From contig DHON01000080.1 in NCBI GenBank assembly GCA_002409965.1, forward strand, positions 1-26,940: a stretch of 26,940 bases of DNA, in the 5' to 3' direction. The translations under genes were made by a program, and so were the position numbers. Source of the DNA: Firmicutes bacterium UBA5389 (GTDB lineage Bacteria; Bacillota; DTU025). Within the stretch, counting starts at the first letter, position 1. The number at the start of each line of letters is the position of its first letter. Below, one piece after another: positions 17,042-23,563 of the stretch. Below the pieces are notes generated by a model. It was given only the letters and a program-made list of their open reading frames with translations, ran no database searches and had not been told where the DNA came from.

Positions 17042-18145
17042 TCATTCCTCCTTGCCCTGATCGGCCCTGGGAGTCGCCGCCGCAAGCCGCTCCCTTATGA
17101 GAGTGGCCCGAAATACGTCCCGCTCCCAGGCATTGAGTTCCCTTCCCACAAACCGCTGGACATGGGCAGGCATTATGTCGACTGATAGCCCTGTCAGAAG
17201 CGCCGCGGGCATGCCCGGGATGAAACCCAGATCCACCCCGAGTTTCACATCCGATGTCAGCTTGAGCGCCTCTTCAGAACTGATCATCCTGGCGTTAGTC
17301 AAGATCCCGTACGACCGGTAGACCCTGTCTTCCAGCTGAGTCCGGGCATCGGACATAATCGCGCCCCTGGCGTTGCGCTCGCTGTCGACAATCTGACGTG
17401 CCACCGCCTTGAGATGCGCCACTATTTCGCTCTCAGAGCGCCCCATGGTCACCTGGTTGCTCACCTGAAACAAGTTGCCCACAGCCTCTGTTCCCTCTCC
17501 GTAGATTCCCCTGACAGCCAGCCCGACTTTGGACACCGATGCCAGCACCTGCCCGAGCATGTTGACTGCCGCCAAAGCGGGCAGATGAAGCATGACCGAC
17601 GAACGCAGACCGGTTCCCACATTCGTGGGACAGGCGCACAGATAACCCAGGGCCTCGTCGAACGCGTAGTCCAGGGTCTCTTCCAGCGCATCGTCGGTAG
17701 CGGAGGCCAACCTGAGGGCCTCATCGACCTGGAACCCCGGAAGAATCGCCTGTATCCTGATGTGGTCCTCCTCATTCACCATTATGCTTACGGATCTATC
17801 GCGGTTCAGGACCAGAGCCTTGCTGTTCGGTTCCTGAACGTGCTGTGGAGACGTGAGATGCTCCTCCACCGCAAGCTGTCTCTCCAGCACGGACATGCTC
17901 GCCATGCCCAGCACCTCAGTGGGTCCTATGGACGGGGTGGCCTCGACTGCGCCGCGCACTCCGGCCAGCACTGCCTGGAGCTGCTGGGCATCGGCACGGT
18001 GAGGGAAAGGCACCCCACACACGTTTCTGGCCAGCCGCACCCGGCTCGACACTACGATATCGGATTCGGGACCGCCTCCAGCCATCCACAAAGCAGAGTA
18101 TTCTCCTGCTCCACGCTCTCCACGCTCTCCACGCTTGCCTGCCAT
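17042..18145 (-). CDS. mcsB: Protein arginine kinase McsB
   Basis: McsB phosphorylates arginines, marking damaged proteins and CtsR for ClpCP. It belongs to the phosphagen (creatine/arginine) kinase fold. The 367-residue product shows SSRVRLARN (33-41), NEEDHIRIQ (124-132), CPTNVGTGLR with the conserved active-site Cys172 (172-181), and GEGTEA (216-221). Residues 4-14 form a short Lys/Arg/Glu/Gly run (KRGERGERGAG) encoded by a 9-bp DNA repeat, not usual in the family. GGAGG lies 9 nt before the ATG. The gene follows mcsA by 6 nt and precedes clpC by 3 nt, so co-regulation by CtsR is expected. Confidence 0.96.
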   Translation of the reverse strand: MAGKRGERGERGAGEYSALWMAGGGPESDIVVSSRVRLARNVCGVPFPHRADAQQLQAVLAGVRGAVEATPSIGPTEVLGMASMSVLERQLAVEEHLTSPQHVQEPNSKALVLNRDRSVSIMVNEEDHIRIQAILPGFQVDEALRLASATDDALEETLDYAFDEALGYLCACPTNVGTGLRSSVMLHLPALAAVNMLGQVLASVSKVGLAVRGIYGEGTEAVGNLFQVSNQVTMGRSESEIVAHLKAVARQIVDSERNARGAIMSDARTQLEDRVYRSYGILTNARMISSEEALKLTSDVKLGVDLGFIPGMPAALLTGLSVDIMPAHVQRFVGRELNAWERDVFRATLIRERLAAATPRADQGKEE

Positions 18146-18151
18146 CTGCGA

Positions 18152-18871
18152 CTACCTCCCTTCCCCGTCATCGTCGACCCCGGCTTCAGCATCCGCCTCA
18201 GCTTCAGCATCCGCTTCAGCCTCCGCCTCAGCTTCAGCCTCGATCCCGGCGTTGGCATCGATTCCCGCTTCGTCTCCAGCTCCGGCCTCAGCCACGCCAT
18301 TCTGGGCCTGGTCCTCAGTCTGCTTAGCCTGGTCCTCAGTCTGCTTAGCCTGAGCCTGCTCCGCGACCTTCTCCAGGTCACGGATCTTGTCGCGAACCAA
18401 TGCCGCCTTCTCGTATTCTTCCGCTTCAATCATCGTGCGCAGTTGTTCGCGCAGAGATTCAAGCTCTTTCCGAAAGCGCACAGCCTTCCCGGCGCGGGCC
18501 GGCACCTTGCCCGTATGCCGCGCGTGCCCGTGAATGCGCCCAACGAGCGGCTTGAGCAAGGGCAGGAACTGCGAGTAGCATTCAGAGCATCCCAGAAAAC
18601 CAGTATTCATGAACTCGGGGTATTCCAGGCCGCACGTAGCACATGCCCTGCGAGCGCCGCCTGGTATTCCCGCGGGAACGCCAGCCGCCGGGTCGCTCTG
18701 AAGCAAGCCCGCAAGCAGGTTGGAAAACGCGAACTTCGGCCCGGCGAACACTTCCAGTTCGCCGCGCTCCCGAGCGCACTGCTGGCACAGATGGAGTTCG
18801 GTGCGGACGTTGTTTATGACCTTGGTGACATGCACGTTGGCAGGCCTCTTGTTGCACACCTGACAGAGCAT
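18152..18871 (-). CDS. mcsA: McsA, zinc-finger activator of the McsB arginine kinase
   Basis: McsA binds and activates McsB. The 239-residue protein has four CxxC pairs (Cys3/6, Cys29/32, Cys77/80, Cys95/98), making two zinc sites, and a UVR motif at about 135-170 (LREQLRTMIEAEEYEKAALV). B. subtilis McsA has about 185 residues; the extra length here is a C-terminal tail. It contains two AKQTEDQ repeats (175-188) and then a run of alternating Glu and Ala with Asp from about 210 to the end. The tail is strongly acidic and low in complexity, and appears to have grown by DNA repeat expansion. GGGAGG lies 8 nt before the ATG. It follows ctsR by 19 nt. Confidence 0.94.
   Translation of the reverse strand: MLCQVCNKRPANVHVTKVINNVRTELHLCQQCARERGELEVFAGPKFAFSNLLAGLLQSDPAAGVPAGIPGGARRACATCGLEYPEFMNTGFLGCSECYSQFLPLLKPLVGRIHGHARHTGKVPARAGKAVRFRKELESLREQLRTMIEAEEYEKAALVRDKIRDLEKVAEQAQAKQTEDQAKQTEDQAQNGVAEAGAGDEAGIDANAGIEAEAEAEAEADAEAEADAEAGVDDDGEGR
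18180..18240. repeat. Degenerate 6/18-bp tandem repeats encoding the acidic McsA tail
   Basis: Units of the type GCTTCAGCATCCGCCTCA repeat with small variations across this stretch and encode the Glu-Ala/Asp-Ala tail of McsA. All changes keep the frame. Confidence 0.8.
18308..18349. repeat. Perfect 21-bp tandem duplication in mcsA
   Basis: Two identical 21-bp copies (18308-18328 and 18329-18349) encode two successive AKQTEDQ heptapeptides. The perfect identity points to a recent duplication. Confidence 0.9.
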
Positions 18872-18890
18872 GATGATGACCTCCCAGTCC

Positions 18891-19364
18891 TCACTCGGTA
18901 GTAGGTTGAGTCAGCACAAACAGAAGAGTGGCCTTGAGGACCCGCGCCCTGACGATTCCATCGAGCTCCGGCCGCCGGTCGCCATCGTCGGCGTGCACCG
19001 CTGCCCGCACGAACGCCGCGTCCTGCGGGCTAAGCGCCCCCATGTCAACCAGCCTGACAATGAGGTCATCCGCGGCCTTCCGGTCGACGGCATCGCCCAC
19101 TGCCTCGCGGACCACCTCAAGAGCATCGCTTCCGGGCGCCGCCCCCAACCTGAAGATGCGTATATAGCCTGCCCCGCCTCGCCTCGACTCCACAACATAG
19201 CCGCGCTCAATGGTAAAACGAGTGGTCAGGACGTAGCTGATCTGCGAAGGGGCGCACCGAAACCGCTCCGCCAGATCCCGCCTGCGTATCTCGACCCACT
19301 CATCGGGCACGCTGCTTAAGAGGAGCTTGAGGTAGCTTTCAATGTAGTCGGACAGGCTTGCCAT
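18891..19364 (-). CDS. ctsR: Class III heat-shock repressor CtsR
   Basis: CtsR represses clp genes until heat or McsB action inactivates it. The 157-residue product opens with MASLSDYIESYLKLLL, then a winged helix-turn-helix (about 25-72) with CAPSQISYVLTTRF as recognition region and the wing RRGGAGYIRI (61-70). The wing normally has four glycines in a row; here one is Ala. The C-terminal domain (75-157) is the dimerisation and McsB-target region. GGGAGA lies about 6 nt before the ATG. A CtsR operator lies 17 nt upstream of the start codon, so it controls its own operon (ctsR-mcsA-mcsB-clpC-radA-disA). Confidence 0.95.
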   Translation of the reverse strand: MASLSDYIESYLKLLLSSVPDEWVEIRRRDLAERFRCAPSQISYVLTTRFTIERGYVVESRRGGAGYIRIFRLGAAPGSDALEVVREAVGDAVDRKAADDLIVRLVDMGALSPQDAAFVRAAVHADDGDRRPELDGIVRARVLKATLLFVLTQPTTE

Positions 19365-19380
19365 GGCACTCTCCCAAGTC

Positions 19381-19397
19381 TTTGACCATTACTGACC
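19381..19397 (-). promoter_or_regulatory. CtsR operator upstream of ctsR
   Basis: On the minus strand GGTCAGTAATGGTCAAA matches the CtsR heptad pair (consensus RGTCAAA-NAN-RGTCAAA): the second half is perfect, the first matches 5 of 7, and the spacer AAT fits. It lies between the likely promoter and the ribosome site, the usual place for autorepression. Confidence 0.85.
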
Positions 19398-19408
19398 TTC
19401 TGCACATC

Positions 19409-19436
19409 ATGATACACCAAGCCTCCAAAAACGCAA
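19409..19436 (-). promoter_or_regulatory. Possible promoter of the ctsR operon
   Basis: TATCAT (19409-19414) with TTGCGT (19431-19436) at 16 nt spacing lies just upstream of the CtsR operator. The boxes are imperfect; position relative to the operator is the main support. Confidence 0.5.
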
Positions 19437-19603
19437 GCGCCTTTTCGCCGTCTATTGGTCAGATAAAGACAGACACCAGTCCCTCATTCGAGGTCAGGCT
19501 ACACGGGCAGCGAGAACGGATCGGGCGGCGCAGACGGTCCGGAAGGCCGCACAATCGGTTTGCTGAGTTGCTGAGCTTACCCCCGCCTTCCTGCTTCCTG
19601 AAG

Positions 19604-19637
19604 CCGTAGCAACTCCATAGCCGTAGCAACTCCATAG
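19604..19637. repeat. Perfect 17-bp tandem duplication
   Basis: CCGTAGCAACTCCATAG occurs twice without interruption (19604-19620, 19621-19637) in non-coding DNA. Confidence 0.9.
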
Positions 19638-19708
19638 ATATGATCCCGCCGTTGACCCAGTTGCGCATGGCACAAACTGGGATGCTCCTTTTTTGACGAA
19701 AGTTTCGC

Positions 19709-19774
19709 GGATAGCGGCCAAATGTGAGCATGGGTGCATTCACTATTGAGCACAGGTGTGTCCGTAATTGAGCA
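19709..19774 (+). repeat. Three 22-bp-spaced TGAGCA boxes, possible transposon terminus
   Basis: Three successive 22-bp blocks end in TGAGCA (19725-19730, 19747-19752, 19769-19774). Blocks two and three agree at 14 of 22 positions and share ATTGAGCA. The regular spacing suggests arrayed protein-binding sites such as those at IS21-family ends. Confidence 0.45.
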
Positions 19775-19922
19775 TATGCTGACAAATTCTAGCACAGGGC
19801 TGGCTTTTCGAGCCATTGGGCAGCCGCCTGGCAACAGTTTATGGGATTCCGCCGTCCAGAGGCGCGATGAAGGGTAGAAACATAGGTTTAAATGGCGGTC
19901 ACGAGGGAAAGGTTGGCACTCA

Positions 19923-19960
19923 TGCTCACTTTCTGCAACGCTAGCGTCAGAATGTGAGCA
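19923..19960. repeat. Large inverted repeat
   Basis: TGCTCACTTTCTG (19923-19935) faces CAGAATGTGAGCA (19948-19960); 12 of 13 positions pair. The 12-nt centre contains the perfect palindrome ACGCTAGCGT (19938-19947). The arms contain the same TGAGCA core as the 22-bp boxes. Confidence 0.75.
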
Positions 19961-20146
19961 AATGGCCCGGACTTTTCGTCAAATACTGACGTACCCATTT
20001 GATTCCATGTGCCCAGGCATGCAGTCACCCTCTTTTCTGCCCCGACCTCCCGCAACACCGCAACGCCGAGCTGCCGAGCCGCCGAGCGGGTGCGTGTAAC
20101 GATTGTTGCTCCTAAGGCCTGGCGCCGTTTCCTCCATGGTGATTGG

Positions 20147-20550
20147 TTAGGCTGCCATTAGGGACTTCGTTTGCCTCCCAGCTCCTGAGTTGGCCCTTTC
20201 ATTGCGGTTACGCCAGAATTCGTCCCACTTACCGTTCAGGACATATGTCCTCAGGTTGAGAACCTTCTGAGATCCTTCGGCGCTCCAGCGCATTCCCGGT
20301 CTTTTTTGCCGCATCTGCACTACGTTCTTGCGTGCGCTCTCTACGCCGCCGCTGCCAATGTGATGTCCCTTGGCTCGGTACTCGTAATACCTCATTCTCT
20401 GGCTGTTTGTCTCAAGGTATCGTGCGAGATCGTTGCGTTCAGCGCTAGCCTCGTCTCTCAGCCCCCGTCATGGCTAACCGGTCCACAAGCCCTTCAACTT
20501 GCCCGTTGCTCAGCAACTCGATCTGCCCATACCAGGGCCCCGTCAAAGCC
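20147..20550 (-). pseudogene. Decayed ISKra4-like transposase, C-terminal remnant
   Basis: The frame from about 20456 to 20147 reads RYLETNSQRMRYYEYRAKG, then GHHIGSGGVESARKNVV, RPGMRWSAEG and LNLRTYVLNGKWDEFW. This order (IGSGxVESAxK, GMRWS, LxLR, WDxFW) is the C-terminal signature I associate with ISKra4-type DDE transposases. Upstream the frame meets a TGA, and the expected preceding segment (QIELLSNGQVEGLVDRL) continues in another frame near 20465-20540, so there is at least one frameshift. The N-terminal two-thirds with the first catalytic residues are absent or unrecognisable. It is a dead fragment. No clear terminal inverted repeats were found. The family name is from motif memory, not a search. 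Confidence 0.7.
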
Positions 20551-20869
20551 GCGCTCATCCCGCAGGGCGCGAGCCTTGGGCGCCCATGCGCCTCGCGGAC
20601 AGTCGCGGGCGCGGTCGAAAAGCGCCAAGCGCTGGGCCTGGACCGAGGCACCGCCGAGGCGCGGCCGAGACGCAACGGTCATACCCCCGCTGAGCGGCGA
20701 TTCCCTGACCTGTCTCGCGGTGGCTTTCGAACAACACTCCGCAATTGCACGCCCCTCGCATCGCTCCGTTGCGTGATACCAGTCGCAGATACCTTAGTCT
20801 CATTCCACCACGCACCCACGCCGAGCTGCGCCAATGCCTGCCTTTCGGCCCGCCTGGCCGCCCAAGTAG
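20551..20869. other. Non-coding stretch between transposase remnant and radical SAM gene
   Basis: About 320 bases of GC-rich DNA. Several short overlapping open frames exist on both strands, but none has a ribosome site or recognisable protein. It may hold the decayed upstream part of the transposase or the radical SAM gene's 3' flank. No terminator was seen. Confidence 0.4.
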
Positions 20870-22279
20870 CTAGTCGCGCAGAGCGACGCTGAAGTTGCCG
20901 ATTATCAAGTCGGGGAAGCAGTCCTGAAGATGAGCTACGGCTTGGGCGATGCCGGCTGGTTCGTCGGGTTCGTCGGGTTCGGCGGGTCCGGCGGGTCCGA
21001 CGGGTCCGACGGCCTCGCCAGGTTCGTGCAGTTCGCCGCGCTCCTCCAGCATCAAGCCGCAGAAGACCTCCGGGTCTATGTTGAGGTTGCGGAACTGCAC
21101 CATCTGGACGTCCGTGCGTTCAATCAGAGCACACACGGCGTCCACCTCAGGTTCGAGGTCAGTGAACCCGGGGAAAGTCAGGTAGTTGATGGAAACGAAT
21201 GCCCCGCGGCTTCTCGCGGCGGCAATGGAACGCTCCACATCGGCCAAGGCGTATCCGCGCGGCCGATGGTAGCGCTCATAGTACGGCGGGCGCGCGCTGA
21301 CCAGACTGACGCGGAAGGAGTCCATCCCCGCATCGCACAGGGCCTCTATTGCCTCCACATTGCCGGCGTTGGTGTTGATGTTGAGGGTGCCTCGGCGGGT
21401 GCGCGCCCGAACGGCGCGGCAGGCTTCGGCGATGACGCGCCACTCGTTTGTGGGCTCGCCCTCGCATCCCTGTCCAAAACTGATAATGGCCCGAGGCGCC
21501 TCCTCTAGGTGAGGCAGGGCGAGCTCCACTATCTCATCGACTCGGGGCACGAAGTCTATGCGCTGCTGGGGAGACGGACAGCACTCGGAGGGCTGTTTGG
21601 AGATGCAGCCGACGCAGCGCGCGTTGCACGTCGGCGAGACGGGTATGCCCGCTTCCCACCGCCGATAGAACATGTTCTGAGCGGTGTAGCACTGATACTC
21701 CAGGGCGCACCTGGCGAGCTGCCTCAGAACGCGGTTTCCGGCATGGGCCTTCAGGGCGGCCTCGGCCAGCGATGGCAGTTCGGGCAGGTTGTAGTGGGAC
21801 GGATCCCAGGAATCTCGTTCGTCGGTGCGCACTGCGGCAACGACCATCTGGTCGCCGTCGAAAGCCACAGCGGAATAGCCAAAGAGCGGAAGCACAGGGG
21901 CCTGAGCGTCATCGCCGCAGGCATGGGTGTAGGCCTGGCCGTGGGGATAGCGAGGACCAGGGGTATGGCTAGTGCGAGATGTGTGGGACTGCGACACGTA
22001 CGCCGGAACGAACGTGCGAGTGTACCCCTGGGGAAGAATTGCTGCAATCGCCTCTCCCGGGCCAGCCTGCACGAACTCGCCGGATGAAACATCGGCGCCT
22101 ACCGGAACGCGCCCGGGCAACCGCATCAGGCTCGCTCCCTCCGGCAGCGGGATGATGTCGGACTTGCGGAGCTCGACGAAGTATCTGCCGGCGCGGGCCA
22201 CCGCTCGCGCGTTATCATTTCTGAGCACTTGCCCCGCCCGGTCGCTCGCGGCCACCGAAAGCATAGCCATCTTCCCCAT
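20870..22279 (-). CDS. Radical SAM protein, uncharacterised
   Basis: The 469-residue protein has the radical SAM cluster motif CxxxCxxC as CNARCVGC (Cys218, Cys222, Cys225), which binds a [4Fe-4S] cluster to cleave S-adenosylmethionine. The following SFGQGCEGEP (267-276) corresponds to the GGE-type SAM-binding strand, and LNINTNAG (299-306) to a later barrel strand. Unusually, ~210 residues come before the cluster motif, with extra cysteines (191, 197) and CysCys at 233-234, so a second domain or cluster site is possible. Residues 422-441 are a Pro/Gly/Glu run of three-residue units coded by 9-bp DNA repeats. The start has only a weak ribosome site; ATGs at codons 4 and 6 are alternatives. 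It lies 7 nt after the LysM/M23 gene. The reaction is unknown. Confidence 0.85.
   Translation of the reverse strand: MGKMAMLSVAASDRAGQVLRNDNARAVARAGRYFVELRKSDIIPLPEGASLMRLPGRVPVGADVSSGEFVQAGPGEAIAAILPQGYTRTFVPAYVSQSHTSRTSHTPGPRYPHGQAYTHACGDDAQAPVLPLFGYSAVAFDGDQMVVAAVRTDERDSWDPSHYNLPELPSLAEAALKAHAGNRVLRQLARCALEYQCYTAQNMFYRRWEAGIPVSPTCNARCVGCISKQPSECCPSPQQRIDFVPRVDEIVELALPHLEEAPRAIISFGQGCEGEPTNEWRVIAEACRAVRARTRRGTLNINTNAGNVEAIEALCDAGMDSFRVSLVSARPPYYERYHRPRGYALADVERSIAAARSRGAFVSINYLTFPGFTDLEPEVDAVCALIERTDVQMVQFRNLNIDPEVFCGLMLEERGELHEPGEAVGPVGPAGPAEPDEPDEPAGIAQAVAHLQDCFPDLIIGNFSVALRD
20958..21012. repeat. 9-bp tandem repeats in the radical SAM gene
   Basis: Units of the type TTCGTCGGG repeat about six times with drift (TTCGGCGGG, TCCGGCGGG, TCCGACGGG) and encode GPVGPAGPAEPDEPDEP. 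They keep the frame. Confidence 0.85.
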
Positions 22280-22286
22280 CTGCTGC

Positions 22287-23456
22287 CTACTTCAGGTAAT
22301 CGAGCGGGTTGACTGCCCGTCCGTTCACCCTGATTTCGAAATGCAGGTGCGGCCCAGTGCTGACGCCGGAATTGCCGGATAGAGCGATCCGGCCGCCCGC
22401 GGCCACCGTATCGCCCACCTTGACCGCGAAAGACGAGTTATGGCCGTAGTACGTGTGGACACCCCCGCCGTGGTCCAAGATGACGAGCCTGCCGTAACCC
22501 GACCTCGACCCGGTGAACACGACGCAACCATCAGCTGCAGCCTTCACAGGCGTGCCGATGGGCACAGCGATATCTACTCCGTTGTGCATCCTGCCCCATC
22601 TGGGGCCAAAGCGGGAGGAGATGCGCCCCGACAGCGGCCAGGCCAGGGCATCGCTGAAATGCGATGTGGAAGACGATGAAGACGACCGTGAAGCGGCAGA
22701 ACCTCTGGAAGCCACAGCTACAGGCGCGTTGCGAACCACGACCGGTTTTGCGCCCGGTATGACCAGAGCTTGCTTGAGTTTGAGCTTGTCGGGCTCGTCC
22801 AGTTGATTGGCGTGGACGATCTCATTCCGGCTGACCCCGTATTTCTTGGCGATTGTCCATATCGACTCGCCTCGGCTCACCACGTGGACCACTCCCGATA
22901 TTGAGGGGAACTTGAGCACCTGCCCGACCTTGAGCTTATTCGGGTTGGACAGGGAGTTGGACCACACGATGGTGTCGACGCTCACCGAGTACTCCTCGGC
23001 TATCACGGACAGGCTCTCGCCCTGGGCAACACTATGCCTGATCATACGGATCCCGCCGGCGGTTTGTGAGTTTGCACCCCCAGAAGCAGCAGCGGCTGCG
23101 GCGGCTTTCTTCGCCGGCATGCACTGGTCTCTCAGTGCACGCACGGCGCCAATCAGCCCATCCGGCCCGGCCGCCAGCGCGAGCAGCCTCCGATCCGGAT
23201 TGGGCGATTCTGTCACCAAAAGACCCGCGTCCCAGTCGGCGACTACCTCGAGACCTGCTCCAAAGCACGCCAGAAGCACCGTATACTTGTGCGCACAGAA
23301 GCTCTTGAGCAACCCAAAAGCGGACGACGACTGGACGGTCTTCTCTGTGAATGTGAGGCTGCGGCTTGCGGCAGCTCCTGCTCCCACCCACAGTCGGCAC
23401 GCAAAACACAACGCCACAAAGGCACACAACACAGAAGCGAGTTTCTTCCTCAGCAC
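22287..23456 (-). CDS. Exported LysM-M23 peptidoglycan peptidase
   Basis: The 389-residue protein starts with a hydrophobic export segment (about 5-30, ASVLCAFVALCFA) that may be a signal peptide or anchor. An unrecognised region with several cysteines follows (40-115), then an Ala-rich linker. Two LysM domains, which bind peptidoglycan, lie at about 139-183 and 189-233. After a Ser-rich linker comes an M23 metallopeptidase domain (270-389) with zinc ligands His291 and Asp295 (HNGVD) and His370/His372 (GPHLHFE). The motif set is complete, so it probably cleaves peptide cross-links. The start is GTG, with GGGGAG close upstream. It is followed after 7 nt by the radical SAM gene. In sporulators such proteins can act on the spore or cell wall; nothing here proves which. 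Confidence 0.92.
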   Translation of the reverse strand: MLRKKLASVLCAFVALCFACRLWVGAGAAASRSLTFTEKTVQSSSAFGLLKSFCAHKYTVLLACFGAGLEVVADWDAGLLVTESPNPDRRLLALAAGPDGLIGAVRALRDQCMPAKKAAAAAAASGGANSQTAGGIRMIRHSVAQGESLSVIAEEYSVSVDTIVWSNSLSNPNKLKVGQVLKFPSISGVVHVVSRGESIWTIAKKYGVSRNEIVHANQLDEPDKLKLKQALVIPGAKPVVVRNAPVAVASRGSAASRSSSSSSTSHFSDALAWPLSGRISSRFGPRWGRMHNGVDIAVPIGTPVKAAADGCVVFTGSRSGYGRLVILDHGGGVHTYYGHNSSFAVKVGDTVAAGGRIALSGNSGVSTGPHLHFEIRVNGRAVNPLDYLK

Positions 23457-23511
23457 TATCTCCCCCCATCGACCTTCAGCGCCAGCCCGGGGTCAGCCTG
23501 GCGTCTATTAC

Positions 23512-23540
23512 AGTATACCACCATGATTGCGTACGGTCAC
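23512..23540 (-). promoter_or_regulatory. Extended -10 promoter for the LysM/M23-radical SAM operon
   Basis: On the minus strand TATACT (23512-23517) is preceded by TGG, giving an extended -10 element. GTGACC (23535-23540), 17 nt upstream, is a poor -35 match. It lies about 55 nt before the GTG start. Confidence 0.55.
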
Positions 23541-23542
23541 AC

Positions 23543-23563
23543 AAGAAGGGCAGCTTCTGCCCC
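23543..23563 (-). terminator. Intrinsic terminator after rho
   Basis: Directly after the rho TAA, the minus strand forms GGGCAG-AAG-CTGCCC with an extra G-T and A-T pair, followed by TTCTTG. The stem is about 8 bp and the T-run is interrupted, so termination may be partial. It separates rho from the LysM/M23 promoter. Confidence 0.55.

Larger units (their letters stand above)
19437..20146. other. Degenerate intergenic DNA with repeat structures, possible IS/MITE remains
   Basis: No credible gene is seen in these ~710 bases. They hold: a perfect 17-bp tandem duplication at 19604-19637; three TGAGCA motifs at exact 22-bp spacing (ending 19730, 19752, 19774); a near-perfect inverted repeat at 19923-19960; and TTTGACGAAA at ~19692 that recurs inverted near 19973. 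AATGTGAGCA occurs at both 19721 and 19951. Repeated TGAGCA boxes at two helical turns recall the multiple terminal repeats of IS21-like elements, but no IstA/IstB coding is present. A small deleted element between about 19680 and 19990 would explain it; this is inference. Confidence 0.4.

Noticed and set aside
17414..18901. 495-residue open frame on the plus strand
   Set aside because: Antisense to mcsB and mcsA; its apparent Leu/Ser repeats come from the repeats in mcsA.
19459..19834. Small overlapping open frames on the minus strand between ctsR and the transposase remnant
   Set aside because: They overlap each other in different frames, have no ribosome sites and cover the repeat structures; no protein-like pattern.
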